DNA from: Adiantum capillus-veneris
Taxonomy: Eukaryota > Streptophyta > Polypodiopsida > Polypodiales > Pteridaceae
NCBI GenBank assembly: GCA_014529385.2
Contig: CM043948.1
Location: 25,926,268 to 25,990,267, forward strand
Direction of reading: 5' to 3'
Length of the DNA stretch: 64,000 nt
The notes beneath the pieces were generated by a model, which saw only the letters and a program-made list of their open reading frames with translations, was not told the origin of the DNA and ran no database searches. Position numbers and translations under genes: made by a program. This document shows positions 48,601-61,751 of the stretch, piece after piece (the first letter of the stretch is position 1; each line of letters opens with the position of its first letter).

Positions 48601-48990
48601 CAAAAGCAGAAGGATTTACAAGTGGAATAGTGCGACCACGCTCACTAGCATCTATATACATGTTCTTTTCTCTGTAGGTGAAGTAGATTCTACTTTCAGG
48701 GAACTTCATATTGGCAGCCATGCGATCAAACCATGGCGCCCCTAGGATAGCATCCTCATGCTGGAGAGGAGAGATGAAAAAGTCTTCTTTGTCGACATAG
48801 ATTTGGACATGGAGCCTCAGCTTCCCAATCAAGGGAGTAACAGAGGCTTGCTATCCCTTGAAAGCTGTGTCAGCTGTTAGAATGTCTCCCATCTCAAAAG
48901 CTTGAATGCCCAACTTGGTGGCCAACTCCATTGATATGAAGTTGTGAGTAGAGCCAGGCTCAAAAAAGATGAAGGAATCATGCTCTCTTA
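45690..48990 (-). pseudogene. Ty3/gypsy pol of element E, degenerate
   Basis: Protease, RT, RNase H and integrase in order on the minus strand. The protease (near 48950) reads FIFFEPGSTHNFIS, glutamate replacing the catalytic aspartate that element D keeps (FDPGSTHNF). RT (48307-47795) has MNLKSGYDQI and FFDDIIIYSKSL. RNase H and connection run at 47701-46870. Integrase core lies at 46710-46094 (MDFIFGLPNS; YHPQTDGQSE). The C-terminal part, 45957-45736, includes NHWLIHNAFHVSLLKPYKG. At least five frameshifts or stops. The left end is cut at about 45685, so the 3' LTR is lacking. Same family as A and D. Confidence 0.88.
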
Positions 48991-48999
48991 CCTTTCCCC

Positions 49000-50441
49000 A
49001 AGCATAGGAAAGTGATGATCATTTTCAATGAGAATCCTCTTTTGGAGCTTTGATGGTGGAATCCCTAGGAGTCTCATTGTGAGCATTCTTCTTGGGGCAA
49101 GAACAATAGCCATGTCCTTGCTCCCCACACTTGAAACACTTATGGTCCTTGCGAAAAGCTTCAAGCTCTTTAGGAGAGAGCTTGTTTTTGCCTTTGAAAA
49201 CTCCCTTCTCCTTGGAACGATTGTTGTTGTTGTTGTTGTTATTGGAAGTGCCTTGGGAATTATTTTGCGCATTGGTTTTCCCCTTTGCATCATTTTGGTC
49301 TTTGTTTTCCATGGGCTTGACATTCCGTCTAGCCCCTTGATGGAAATTGATGCGTGAAGCAACCATGGTGTGATGGATTACTTTGGTGATAGAACCAGGC
49401 CATTGAGAGTTGGTGTATTCGTCCATCTCTTCAGGTAACCCTGCATAGAATTGTTGCTTTTTCTCGGCAAAATCTATCTTTTGAAAGACAATATCCTTGA
49501 GATGTAAATTCCAAAACTTGTCTACATACTTGTGGATAGACTCATGAGAGAGAAGCTTCAAGCTTCACCATTCGGTGACGACTTTGTTCTTTGCATCGTT
49601 AGCAAGGAATTACTTCATGATGGAAACCTATAGAGTTTTTCACATCTTGTGGCTTCGCCGTTTCCATGAAGGCTAGCCCACCATTGACGAGCTGATTTTT
49701 GGAAGTGCATAGCTACATGGCATAGCTTAGAGAACTTTGTGATGCCCTCGTCTCCAAAAGCCTGATCAAATTGCTGGATGAAGGCCAACACTTTGTCCAT
49801 AGCACCAAAGGTGCCATCATATGTGAAAAACGAGATACTCTTTCCTCTCTCTCTGAACTTCTTTAGTTTTTGTGAACTTTGCCATGTAGGGTATGATCTA
49901 TGACGTCCTCCCCTCCTGTATTCTCGAGGAGAATAGTCATAGCTTTCATTGGAAGAGGAGGAAGGTGAAGAAGAAGGAGAAGAGGGTGACGTCTTTCCCT
50001 TTTGGAATGATGAGGAGAAGGACTGTGTGTTGATCTTTTTCTCTTGGGAGGAGTTGGCGATCGTCTAGACCACCATATTTGTGGAGCCACATCTTCAGAC
50101 GAACTTAAAGTTTCATTTCTTTCTTGCTCTTTGGATTCCTCCTCTCGTATGGGAGAGAGTCTTTTTTTGGGGGTCTCTTCAAGAGGCCTCCTAAGCTCTC
50201 TCTCCTCTCGGAGAGGAAGACAAATTGCACAAGCGCAAAGTTGTTGAGTAACTTGGGCTTGCAAAGCAGGGTTACCCATAACTTGCTTCAACCTAGTAAC
50301 GAGATAATTAACAAACATGGGAGCATCATCATTAGAACCTTCATGTGCAAAATCAACGCTATCAATGTTCATTCTACTCTCTTGGTTATTGTCACTCATG
50401 TTAACAAAATTTATGTATGTACTTAGTGGATGCTTTGGCAA
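49000..50441 (-). pseudogene. Ty3/gypsy gag of element E, degenerate
   Basis: The N-terminal part from 50441/50399 (MSDNNQESRMNIDSVDF) is followed by an Arg/Ser-Pro-rich region (PPKRKRSTHSPSPHHSKR). The capsid region starts at 49800 (MDKVLAFIQQFDQAFGDEG) and continues from 49561 (SIHKYVDKFWNLHLKDIVF). An intact zinc knuckle CFKCGEQGHGYCSC is near 49110. An Asn run from (TTG)n-like codons lies near 49225. Frameshifts fall near 49860 and 49600. Confidence 0.85.
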
Positions 50442-50813
50442 TTCAAAACCTTAGTTGCCACTCCTCTTAGCCTTTGAAAATTTTGTCTTAAGTATCTACA
50501 CCCACGGCTCAAAATGGTTAATTATAGAGAGTAGTGGAGTAGGTCTAGCATAGCAAAGTTTTCGAGGGCTAGCTCCTTTCAGACTTCTTATGGCTCAATA
50601 ATGGTAAATTCATAGGAAAGTCTAAAAACAATCCTTTATTAAGTCCAAATATCCCAAGGTGTGCACCATATCACACATAGTGGACTCAACAAAACCGATA
50701 ATAGATCCCAGTTCCACATACCTTAATATAATTAACAAAATCAACCATTTATAGGCTACTTAAGGACCTCTCTTCTTAAGCAAGAAAAGAGAAACCAAAT
50801 ACTCTGATACTTC

Positions 50814-51754
50814 TGTAATGGAATTGTCCTATTGACTTGAGAGTAGCAGAAATTAGATAGAGTACTTTTGAGATATTACTTTGTGAGCATAGCGCATGAG
50901 CATAATTGAAGTTCGTAACATAAACATAGCATTTAGTTCACTTGGCATGAACAATAGTGTTGCAAGAGAGAGAATTTAGAGAACATGACAACAATTGAGG
51001 ACCGGATTTACGTGGAGCCGGTCCCCCCTCCATTGTAATATGATTTCTCCCATCAAGAGAGACTTGTTACAATACAATCTTCGTGTTCCTTATGACATAG
51101 GTGATGCAATGAAGATGGACAGCTTTATGCATCACAAGCATAACTAGAAAGCATTAACTATCCCAAGCCTCAGTCCCAAGACCTCAAACACCTTCGAAGG
51201 TGGAGAGAGCTAGCAGGGAATGAGGGTGGGGAAGAGGAAGAAGAAACATTTAATAGGAGAAAGAATTAGTTTCTCACTTATCATCACTCTTCTTGCTAGC
51301 ATACATAATAGCATAGTAATGAAGATGGAGAAGATGGCAAGCTTAGGCATTGAAGCATGGCTCTTGGTTGGATTTGCATTCCATAGCAAAGAGTGTTGGT
51401 GCAGGCTCTCAACCTCTACTTGCTTGGAGAAGGAGAGGGAGATCTTTCACTTTGCACAATATACAATGAGAATGTGTGTGAGTGTGTGTGGGAGAGTATA
51501 CCCCCTAAGCACGCCCCCTACTTGCTTTGGTCGACCCCCCCCCCCCTTGTAGCTCATGCTTGAAGCTCATTGGACCCCTCCAGGCCTACGCAATCACAAG
51601 CAAGAGTCAAACCAAGCAACAAGGGTGGCCTTGAGACAAGTGTCCCCCTTTCCCCTTTGAGAGAGAGGGCTTGATAAATTCTAAAACAATTAACTAGTTC
51701 TACTAAATTATCATTGGACCCCTTGGAAGGCCAACCAATAGGCTTTAGGCACAT
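50814..51754 (-). mobile_element. Truncated 5' LTR of element E
   Basis: A degenerate primer binding site (ctctgatact, about 50802-50811) is followed by LTR sequence matching B and D. It breaks off at about 51754 inside the LTR, exactly where the second gene-A element begins. Confidence 0.75.
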
Positions 51755-52109
51755 CGATTAGGAAATTTCGGAGGTCATTTGGAGGGCCTTCTAAGAAAAT
51801 GTATTTTCTGCACTCTCTCTCTAGAAAATATGGCAAATAGTAGAGGCGGGTCTGTTATGGTAAAAGTTCAAAAAGTGTAGTTTAAGTAGATTCTTTACCC
51901 TTCTGAACATTCGTCCATAATGATTGAGGGATAATCTTATTTTCAGTGCATTGAATGAACTTCGTCAACATGGAGGGAATGAGGCTAACATGGAGGGACG
52001 AAGCCGCAGCCACCTATTCACTTTTCATTAAACCTACACCTTTGGCTAATGGCGCACTCCTCAAATGGCACAAATGTTACGCAGAAACGAGCCAAATATC
52101 GCCTTCACA

Positions 52110-52197
52110 TTGATTTGGACAACGAGTACCAACCATTGATTAAGCGGAGTAAATTGATTTGGACAACGAGTACCAACCATTGATTAAGCGGAGTAAA
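52110..52197 (+). repeat. 44-bp perfect tandem duplication
   Basis: ttgatttggacaacgagtac and the following 24 bases are present twice in a row (52110-52153, 52154-52197), just upstream of the first recognisable exon of gene A copy 2. One copy can be read as IDLDNEYQPLIKRSK; the duplication shifts that frame. Confidence 0.9.
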
Positions 52198-52231
52198 AGC
52201 AAACACACATATACCTCCCGCATCCATAGAC

Positions 52232-52886
52232 ATGCTCAGAGCTCAGGGAGCTAAACACATAGATATCTGGACGAGAGGCTCTCTCTATCCTAAGAATCCA
52301 ATGACTAATGCGTCTCAAGCATTTGTCAATCCTACAAGCTTATTGATCTTTGCTGGTGATGGAGAAAACGCCTTCTGGGTTATTGTAAATCTCTTACAAG
52401 GCAAGCTGAAACTTATAAGGGCATTCTCCAAGCTCAACAATGTGAGATTGTTCGTCTTTCAAATTTGCATTCTACAGATCAGGTTACCATTTTGCAACAC
52501 AAAACAGAGGTACAGGAACTGAAAGGAAAGGTACGAAGTTGTCAAATGAAGGACACCATCTTGGGTGGTCGTATCCGAAAGAAGAAATTGCGCAATCTTG
52601 AAACATTGCAGGTTGCATCAGGAGGTCTCAAGAAAAGAATCCGAGCATTAAGGTGATGCTTCTTGGTTGACTAAATAGTCTTAATTAAGTAAATTTTTTT
52701 TTCTAGTTATGCATTGTTTTCATGTTCCTAAATAGTGTTAGTTAAGTAAATTTTCTGTTATTTACTTATGCATTGTCTTCATGTAGAGATTCAATCTATC
52801 CTGACAAGGAAAACATTGACCCCAAAGCCAATATGGGAAAGAGATTGAAGCCACTTATAAGCAGAACCCTTGCAGCAGATATAGTA
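52232..52886 (+). pseudogene. Gene A, copy 2, 5' part
   Basis: Exon 1 includes IDIWTRGSLYPKNPM and, after a frame change near 52370, LLGYCKSLTRQAETYKG and GGLKKRIRALR, aligning with exon 1 of copy 1. Intron 1 (52653-52786, gtgatg...catgtag) is phase 2 at the same residue as copy 1 (ALR versus ATR). Exon 2 starts DSIYPDKENIDPKANMGKR and is cut after the codons for ADIV by element D; its continuation is at 61752. The exon is open right up to the insertion point. Confidence 0.7.
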
Positions 52887-54478
52887 TGTAAAATTTAATG
52901 GTCTAAAAACTTATGTGTAGCGGAAATTAGCATGAACATAGTGGGCATTTCATTAGAATAGATTCCTAATGAGAATTACAAAAGTGCTTGGGTGGAGAGA
53001 GCAACAAAAAGCATAACACCTAGTTAGATAGCATCAACAATACTTTCAAAAGAGAGAGAAATTAATCTATTGACAATAGTTGAGGACCGGATTTGCATGG
53101 AGCCGGTCCCCCCTCCAAAAGGCTTTGTATTATGGTTTCTCCCATCAAGAGAGACATTGTACAATACAATTCTTTGTGTTCCTTCAAGACTAGCTAGTGC
53201 AATGAAGATGAAAGCTTCATGCACTAAGCAAAACACTTAGCAAACACAACTTTAATTATCCCCGTTCTCATACCCAAGACCTCACACACCTTCGAAGATG
53301 GTGAGAGCTAGCAGGGTATGAGAGTAGATTGAGAGGAAGAAGGACTATCTTACGAGAAAGATGTACATCTCCTCACATAATCACTCATATTAGCATAGAT
53401 TAGCTTAGTAATTACAATGGTAGAGGAGATGAGCATGCATTGAAGCTTGGCTCTTGGTTGGATTTGCATCCACATGCCAAGAGTGTGTCGATGTAGGCTT
53501 CTATCTCACAAGCTTGGAGTAGGTGATGAGCTCTCCATTAAAGCTTGGGAAGAGATAGTCTTCTCTTTCTTCACACATGAGATTGTGTGAGTGTGTGTGT
53601 GATAATGCCTTGCAAAAATCAGCCCCCTCTCTCTCTTGGGCGAGCCCTCTTGCTATTTGCTCTTGATTTTCCCCCATTGGACCTCCCCAAGTCAAGCCAA
53701 TGGCTATTAAGCAACATAAGTGATAGCCTTCTGACATGTGTCCCCCTTTCCCCTTTTGTGAGAGCTTAATCAATTAAACTTAATTGATTTAAATGAATTA
53801 AATCCCCATTTGACCTTTCCCCATTCTGACCAATAGGAATTAAGTAGCCCATTGGGCTGCTCAATTCCTATTGGACCCCTTCACGGGCTGTCCAATAATC
53901 ATCCAGGAGACTTAATTTTCATTGGTTCTTTTTATTAAGTGTTTTAAAATTAATTAGGATAATTTTACTCTAGCCTAATTCTAATTGGTCCACTTCAAGG
54001 GTCAGCCAATAGGAATTGAGCACACTTTGGGAGCAACTAGCTTAGGCATCTGACATGTGTCCTTCATTCCCTTTGTGTAAAGGGGGCTTGTGTGTGTGTG
54101 TGTCTTTCTCTCTCATCCCCTACTTGCTAGGCTCGCCCCCTTGTATGTAGGGATATGCAAGACATTTTTGGTCACACACAAAGCATCCAATTCCTTAAGG
54201 CTGACCTTTCGACATAACCTTTGAATATTGGAACCTTAGCATTTTCGAAGTCTTAATGGGTTGAACCTTAGGGTCTTTTTAGCCCATTGTTTCACATGGC
54301 TCTTTTGCAGAAGGCCCCCCCTTTGGATCCCTATTTTCCCTCCTTTGGATCCCTACTGTGGCCGGTCTGCTAGCTTAACCAATATTCTAGCTTTTTCTCC
54401 CTTGGCACTTCCCATATTAAATGATCAGTTTAACATGAGAAAATCATTTGAGAGAATTAGATATTGATTATTATGAAA
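52887..54478 (-). repeat. 3' LTR of element D
   Basis: 1592 bp, from + strand tgtaaaatttaatgg to ttattatgaaa; the minus-strand start is TTTCATAATAATC, a G-to-T change from the TGTCATAATAATC of the 5' LTR. Confidence 0.92.
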
Positions 54479-54492
54479 TTACCTCTCTCTTC
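54479..54492 (-). promoter_or_regulatory. Polypurine tract of element D
   Basis: Minus-strand GAAGAGAGAGGTAA immediately upstream of the 3' LTR, the plus-strand DNA primer of reverse transcription. Confidence 0.7.
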
Positions 54493-54986
54493 AAATCATA
54501 GTCATCCTCGACTATGGTGTAGAGAAGATAAATCATATTCATGATTCCTTTTCTTAGCGGGTAGAGGATCCCTATGTTACCCTACAACATCATTGCACAA
54601 TGGATGACTAGTCCATTTGGTGCTTGAGAGCCTGAGGCTGCCGCAAGCATGTCTTCACATTAGTCCTATCAATCTTCCATAGTAGAGTGACAAGCTCTAC
54701 TTGGTGTTTGGGAGACGTCGTCTCCGCAAACTTGATCTAAGCATGCATACTACTTCATTTTTGTGCACAATAAAGAAAAAGAGAGTCTTATAAGACAAAA
54801 ACTTTGCTCATTTTTAACATTTTGTACATTTTCTTACTCTTGGGAAGCATTGTAAGCATTGACAAGGTTTAGGTTATCCTTTAATTGTATGCCTTGCATC
54901 CATCTAGCATCTTCAAAAGGATAATTCTTAAAGTTAATAAGATAACGTCGGATAGTCTTACCACCTCTCAGTACCTTGTCTTCATG
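54493..54986 (-). other. 3' untranslated internal region of element D
   Basis: No ORF. Conserved by eye in A (11111-11588) and B (14219-14599). Confidence 0.6.
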
Positions 54987-57900
54987 TCAAAGAATGGATT
55001 CGGGCTGCAGCACCCCCTCTTGGTCCTCGATCTCCGGTGGGTTTTCAATAGTTGGTTCTTGAGGTGGCTCTCCTTTGTAAGGCTTTAATAGGCTCACATG
55101 GAAAGAATTGTGTATGAGACAATGATTGGGAAACTTGAGTTGATAGGCCATATCATTGATTGGCCTAAGAATCTGGAAGGGACCATAGTACCTTTTTGCT
55201 AGTTTAGCATAGTACTTTTGGTTGCCCGTAGGATTCTTGCCCGTCGTGTGCCTTAATCGATCCTTGGGAAACTTTAACAAGACCCAATCGTTTTCTTTAA
55301 AGGCTTGGGATCTTGTGTGCTTGTCAACAGGAACCTTTTGTCGTTGCTGTGAGATAGAGATAGCATCCTTAATCTTTTGAAAAGATTCTTGTAGGTCTCG
55401 GCTATACTCATCTGCAGCAAAGATCTTCCCATGTACTTTAAGTAGCAAGGGACTTTTTGATCTTCCCTCAATTACCTCGAAAGGTGCTTTTCCCGTGGAA
55501 GTATGTACAGTGTTATTGTAAGCATACTCCACTAAGGGTAAGTACTTCTCCCATTGGGATCTTTGATCTACTTCCGTTACATAGGCTTTTAGTAGATCGA
55601 GAATGGTTAGGTTAGCTATTTCACTTTGGCCATCCGTTTGTGGATGATAGGCCGAAGAAAAGTTTAGCCTTGTCCCTAAATTCTCAAAGAGACCCTTCCA
55701 GAAATTACTGGTCATTCTAGGATCTCTATCCGACACTATGGACATTGGCAAGCCATGGTACTTGAAAATTTGTGAAATGAAGAGGGTTGCCATTTGATGG
55801 GTTTTGATAGTCTTTTTGACAGGTATAAAATGAGCTTGTTTACTGAACATGTCTACTATCGTCCATATTCCCATGGATAGACTTAGGCAATCCAAAGATA
55901 AAATCCATGTATATGCTCTCGCATGGTGAATTAGGGATTGGCAAGGGTTGAAGCAATCCAAGTTTCTTGCCTCTATCAAATTTTGTCTTTTGGCATACCA
56001 CACATTTAGAAACATACTCTTGTATGCTCACTTTCATGGTAGGCCAATAGAAATATGTTTCAGTTTCCTTTAAGGTAGACTGAATCCCTCTATGCCCCGC
56101 ATAAGAGGTGGAGCATGAGATTCATACATTAATTTCTCACGTAGTGAGTTAGTAACACATAGTCTATTGCCATAGAGAAGATAACCATCTTGTAAAGTAA
56201 ATGGTTCTTCTTTCTTCCCTAATGCAAGGGCTAAAATCACATCTCTAAAGTCGGGATCAATAGCGTACTCATCTATCATTGAAGATAGATCATTGTGAGT
56301 TGCTATGGAAACCGCATTCACTCTCGGCCATCTTGAGAGTGCATCAGCTACTTGATTATGCTTGCCAGCAATGTGAGCAATATGAAAATGAAATTGCGAA
56401 AGGAAATTTTCCCACCTCATTTGTTTGTCGGAGAGCTTGGTCTGCGTCATGAAGTACTTAAGACTTTGGTGATCCGTTCGCAGAATGAAAGGAGTCCCCA
56501 ATAAATAGTTCTTCCATGAGTCTAAGGCATGTAGAACTACAAGGAGTTCCTTTTCATATATACCTACAGCTTGCTCAACAGGGTCGAGCCTTCGACTCTC
56601 ATAGCCTATGGCGTGCCCTTCTTGGAGAAAAATAGCTCCAAGGCAATCACCACAAGCATCACATTGGACCTCAAATGGTTTTGAGAGATCCAGTAGTGTA
56701 AGCACAGGTTGAGAGATAAGCTTTTCAAAAGCATTGCTCTCCTTAGCAGACCATGTATACCTAACTCTTTTCTTTGTTAGGTCATGTAATGGTCCCGCAA
56801 TTTGTGAGAACTTTTCTATGAAGCGTCTATAGTATGCACACATACCTATAAAGCTTCTTAGTTCATGAAGATTCCTTGGTTTAGGCCATCCTTTTATTAC
56901 CTCTAACTTTGATGGATCCATTTGGATGACATCTTCAGAGATAATGTAACCTAAATACTGAATCTCTTGCAAGAAAAATTCACTTTTCTTTCGATTAACA
57001 TAAAGTTTATTCTCTCTTAAAACTTGAAATATTACCTGGAGGTGTTGCTTGTGTTCGTCTAATGAATTAGAGTAGATGATAATATCATCAAAGAACACTC
57101 CAGTGAAGTTTCGATGAGGCCTGAACAGCTTCTCCATCAAGCAGTTGAATGTGGCTGGTGCATTGGTCAAGCCAAAAGGCATGACAATGTATTCGTAAAG
57201 ACCAAATGTGGTGCGAAATGCGGTCTTTACAATGTCTTGATCAACTATCCTTATTTGATGATAGCCACTTTTTAGGTCAATCCTACTGAAGTAGGTCGAT
57301 CCTTGTAGCTTATCAAATAGATCTTCTACCCGTGGAACGGGAAACCTATTCTTGATAGTGATCCTATTTAGTGCTCTATAGTTGACACACATACGATATG
57401 TGCCGTCTTTCTTTTGCACTAATAGCATAGGTGAGCACAATGGAGATGAGCTAGGCCTAACCTTGCCCTTCTCAATTAACTCATGCACTTGCCGCATAAT
57501 CTCCTCTTGTTGAGCTTGAGAAACTCTATAAGGAGGTTTGTTAGGCGGTGAACTTCCTGGAAGAAGTTCAATTGCATGGTCATCATTACCTCGTTTAGGA
57601 GGTAGCTCACAAGGGATGTCGTCAATAAAAACATCTTGAAACCCCTTGAGAAAATTGGATAACTCTAATTCCTTTTGGTTGCTTTTATTTTGTTTTGCTA
57701 AAGCATTAGGTTCATTTTGAGAATATTTAACAAAAATCATGTACACGTAAATAGAGCTCTTTATTGACTTGTAGAAAGCTGGTGTATGTACAATGGGGAT
57801 AGTGTTACCCATTTCCTTAGCATCTATATACATGTCTTTTTCCCTGAACTTAAAGGAGATTCTCCTTTCAAGAAATTTAACATCGGCAGCCAGGTGGTCA

Positions 57901-58237
57901 AACCATGGTGCCCCTAGGATTACATCCTCATGCTTGAGAGGAGAGATAAGAAGTCCTCTTTGTCCACATAGCCTTGGACATGAAGCCTCAATTTCCCGAT
58001 CAAGGGAGTGACTGAAGCTTCTTGCCCCTTGAAGGCACTATCTGCAGGTAGGACATCTCCCATCTCGTAGGATTGTATGCCTAGCTTGGTGGCCCACTCT
58101 ATAGATATAAAATTGTGAGTAGAACCAGGGTCAAAGAGAATAAAAGTATCATGTTCTCTTACCTCTCCCCAAGCATGGCATAGAGGAGATCCTTTGTGAT
58201 GAGTTTGGTGAGTCTCCTCCTCTTGGATTTCAACCAA
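54987..58237 (-). pseudogene. Element D pol: protease, RT, RNase H, integrase
   Basis: Minus strand. Protease 58237-57920 keeps the catalytic motif FILFDPGSTHNFIS. After a frameshift near 57930, a 587-codon ORF (57833-56070) holds RT ([33 protein letters not shown]) and RNase H (VQCDACGDCLGAIFLQE; LRTDHQSLKYF; ADALSRWPRVNAVS). It breaks near 56100 (SHAPP), and integrase follows from 56037: zinc-finger half VSKCVVCQKTKFD; D-D-E core MDFIFGLPKS, SDRDPRMTSNFW, YHPQTDGQSE; a C-terminal region with LLKFPKDRLR and a chromodomain-less tail. A frameshift near 55870 splits the integrase start. Order RT-RH-IN marks it as Ty3/gypsy. Confidence 0.9.
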
Positions 58238-59764
58238 GTAAGCTCTAGGAGGATCTTGGCGGTTGTTTTTTTGGGGACAAGCGCGGTACGCATGCCCTTG
58301 TTCGACGCACTTGAAACACCGGTTATCCTTGCGATAATTCTCAAGCTCTTCAGGAGAGAGTTTGTTCTTACCTTTGTAAACTCACTTCTCTTTAGCTTTG
58401 TTGGAGTTGCCCTTAGGAAACTTTTGGACATTGTCCTTCCCCTTAGGCTCATTGGAACCCTTGTTTTCCAAGGGCTTATTATTTCTTTTAGCCCCCGTTT
58501 GGAAATTGATTAGTGAGGCCACCATAGTATGGTGTATTACCGCCGATATGGTACGTGGCCTTTGGGAGTTGACATACTCTGCCATTTCTTCGGTTAAGCC
58601 CGCACAAAATTGTTGCTTTTGCTCTCCAAAATCCAACTTTTTGAAGACAGTGGATTTGAGTTGTAGGTCCCAAAACTTGTCTACATATTTGTGGATGGAT
58701 TCATAGAGAGAGAGCTTTAAGCTTCTCCATTCGGTGAGTACTTTGTCTTTGGCATCGGTGGCCAAAAACTGCTTCATAATGGAAGCTCTTAAAGCTTTCC
58801 ATGTTCGTGGAGCTTCACCGTTGGCTCGTAGGCTAGACCACCATTGCCTGGCGAACTTTTGAAATTTCATAGCTACATGGTGTAGCTTAGAGGACTCCGT
58901 GAAGCCCTCATCTCCAAATGCCGCATCGAATTGCTGGATAAAGGCCAAGACTTTGTTCGTAGCACCAAAGGTGCCATCATAGGTAAGGAAAGAGATGCTC
59001 TTCCCTCCCTCTTTGAACTTCTTCAGCTTGGATGACCTCTTCCATGCGGCATAGGATTTCCTATGGCCTCTTCTTTTTGACGGTTCAAAGGTTGCACCAT
59101 CACTTTCTTCAGAAGGTGAGGAATTTGAAGAAGGTGGAGAAGAGGGTGACCTCTTTCTCTCTTTTTTCTTGTCTTGATCTTCGTCGTCTTTACCATCACT
59201 TTCATAAGAGGAAGAGGATGGAGAAGATGGAGAAGAGGGTGTCCTCTTTCTCGCCTTTTTCTTCTCTTGCTATTTATCATCCCTCTTTGAATTATGGCGT
59301 GGAGACGAGTGTGATGGTCTTTTCCGCTTTGGTGGTGATGGAGGGCGTTTAGCCCGCCGTCTTCGTGGAGCCATCTCCGCCGAGGTGGTGGGAGACTCAC
59401 TTCTTTCTCGTTCCTTCGATAGAGGCTCTTCAGTTCTCCTTTGGGAAGGAGATGCATCATCAAGAAGTAAATTCTTGAGCCCTTCGTACGGATTCTCTTA
59501 TTCTTCCCGAATCGGAGAGAGACCTCTTTTGGGAGTCTCACAAGGAGGCTTCCTAGGTGTTCTCTCGTCTTGGTGATGAGCTTGGAGAATCCCGTGAGCA
59601 CGGAGCTGCCGTTGCACTTCACTTTGGAGAGATGTATTGCCCATGGCTTGTTGAAGCCTAGAAACAAGATAGTTAACAAGCATCAGAGCATCATTAGTAG
59701 CTTGCTCATTAGCAAAATCAAAGTTATCAACATTAATTTCACTCTCTTTACTATTGTTAGCCAT
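58159..59764 (-). pseudogene. Element D gag
   Basis: ATG 59764 (MANNSKESEINVDNFDF) reads to a stop at 59498. A Lys/Ser-rich region with KKERKRSPSS-like repeats follows in other frames (59400-59080). The capsid domain from 58948 (MAFIQQFDAAFGDEGF; WKALRASIMKQFLATDAKDK; SIHKYVDKFWDLQLKSTVF) runs to 58382. After a frame change the zinc knuckle CFKCVEQGHAYRAC is intact near 58300. At least three lesions. Confidence 0.85.
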
Positions 59765-60140
59765 TCTAACAACGTTTTAGGTGTACTTTGGCACTTCAAG
59801 CCCTAGTTGCTACTCCTCTTTACCCCTTTAGAAAAAGCACTCAAGATACTGTACCCGCGGCTCCAATACTATTAATTCCAAGGAATAGAAGAGAGGGTCT
59901 TTCAACACGAAAAAAGCACCGGCTCCTGTCAAGCTTCTAATAGCTCAATAGTGGCAAGCCCAGTAGGACTCCACTATTAAGACCATAGCTCTCGACGGTG
60001 ATGCCCCGTTAACTGCACAAAGGCAGGCGCACTGCAAGGCTGAAAAATCCCTATTCTACTTACTCACAGGCAATTAATAATACCAACCATTTATAGCTAG
60101 CTTGAGGACCTCCCTTCTTGAGCAAGAAAAGAGAAACCTT

Positions 60141-60154
60141 GTGCTCTGATACCA
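60141..60154 (-). promoter_or_regulatory. Primer binding site of element D
   Basis: Minus-strand TGGTATCAGAGCAC, one base after the end of the 5' LTR; complementary to initiator methionine tRNA. Confidence 0.9.
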
Positions 60155-60155
60155 A

Positions 60156-61751
60156 TGTAACATTTAATGGTCTAAAAACTTATGTGTAGCGGAAATTAGC
60201 ATGAACATAGTGGGCATTTCATTAGAATAGATTCCTAATGAGAATTACAAGAGTTCTTGGGTGGAGAGAGCAACAAAAAGCATAACACCTAGTTAGATAG
60301 AATCAACAATACTTTCAAAAGAGAGAGAAATTAATCTATTGACAATAGTTGAGGACCGGATTTGCATGGAGCCGGTCCCCCCTCCAAAAGGCTTTGTATT
60401 ATGGTTTCTCCCATCAAGAGAGACATTGTACAATACAATTCTTTGTGTTCCTTCAAGACTAGCTAGTGCAATGAAGATGAAAGCTTCATGCACTAAGCAA
60501 AACACTTAGCAAACACAACTTTAATTATCCCCGTTCTCATACCCAAGACCTCACACACCTTCGAAGATGGTGAGAGCTAGCAGGGTATGAGAGTAGATTG
60601 AGAGGAAGAAGGACTATCTTACGAGAAAGATGTACATCTCCTCACATAATCACTCATATTAGCATAGATTAGCTTAGTAATTACAATGGTAGAGAAGATG
60701 AGCATGCATTGAAGCTTGGATCTTGGTTGGATTTTCATCCACATGCCAAGAGTGTGTCGATGTAGGCTTGTATCTCACAAGCTTGGAGTAGGTGATGAGC
60801 TCTCCATTAAAGCTTGGGAAGAGATAGTCTTTTCTTTCTTCACACATGAGATTGTGTGAGTGTGTGTGTGTGATAATGCCTTGCAAAAATCAGCCCCCTC
60901 TCTCTCTTGAGCGAGCCCTCTTGCTATTTGCTCTTGCTTTTCCCCCATTGGACCTCCCTAAGTCAAGCCAATGGCTATTAAGCAACATAAGTGATAGCCT
61001 TCTGACATGTGTCCCCCTTTCCCCTTTTGTGAGAGATTAATCAATTAAACTTAATAGATTTAAATGAGTTAAATCCCCATTGGACCTTTCCCCATTCTCA
61101 CCAATACGAATTAAGTAGCCCATTGGGCTTCTCAATTCCTATTGGACCCCTTCACGGGCTGTCCAATAATCATCCAGAGACTTAATTTTCATTGGTTCTT
61201 TTTATTAAGTGTTTTAAAATTAATTAGGCTAAATTTAATCTAGCCTTATTCTCATTGGTCCACTTCAAGGGTCATCCAATAGGAATTGAGCACACTTTGG
61301 GAGCAACTAGCTTAGGCATCTGACATGTGTCCTTCATTTCCTTTGTGTAAAGGGGGCTTGTGTGTGTGTGTGTGTGGCTTTCTCTCTCATTCCCTACTTG
61401 CTAGGCTCGCCCCCTCTTATGTAGGTATATGCAAGACGTTTTTGGTCACACACAAAGCATCCAATTCCTTAAGGTTGACCTTTGCACATAACCTTTGAAT
61501 TTTGGAACCTTAGCATTTTCGAAGTCTTAATGGGCTGAACCTTAGGGTCTTTTTAGCCCATGGTTTCACATGGCTCTTTGTAGATGGCCCCCCCTTTGGA
61601 TCCCTATTTTCCCTCCTTTGGATCCCTACTGTGGCCGGTCTGCTAGCTTAACCAATATTGTAGCTTTTTCTCCCCTGGCACTTCCCCATATTAAATGATC
61701 AGTTTAACATGAGAAAATCATTTAGGAAATTAGATATTGATTATTATGACA
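60156..61751 (-). repeat. 5' LTR of element D
   Basis: 1596 bp, minus-strand TGTCATAATAATC ... AATGTTACA. Nearly identical to 52887-54478. Confidence 0.93.

Larger units (their letters stand above)
52887..61751 (-). mobile_element. Full-length Ty3/gypsy retrotransposon (element D)
   Basis: 8865 bp. 5' LTR 60156-61751 and 3' LTR 52887-54478 differ by scattered substitutions and small indels. The target duplication TAGTA is intact on both sides (52882-52886, 61752-61756). It has an initiator-Met primer binding site, a polypurine tract, gag, protease, RT, RNase H and integrase in Ty3 order. Coding frames carry several frameshifts, so it is structurally complete but probably not autonomous. It sits inside exon 2 of gene A copy 2. 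Confidence 0.95.
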
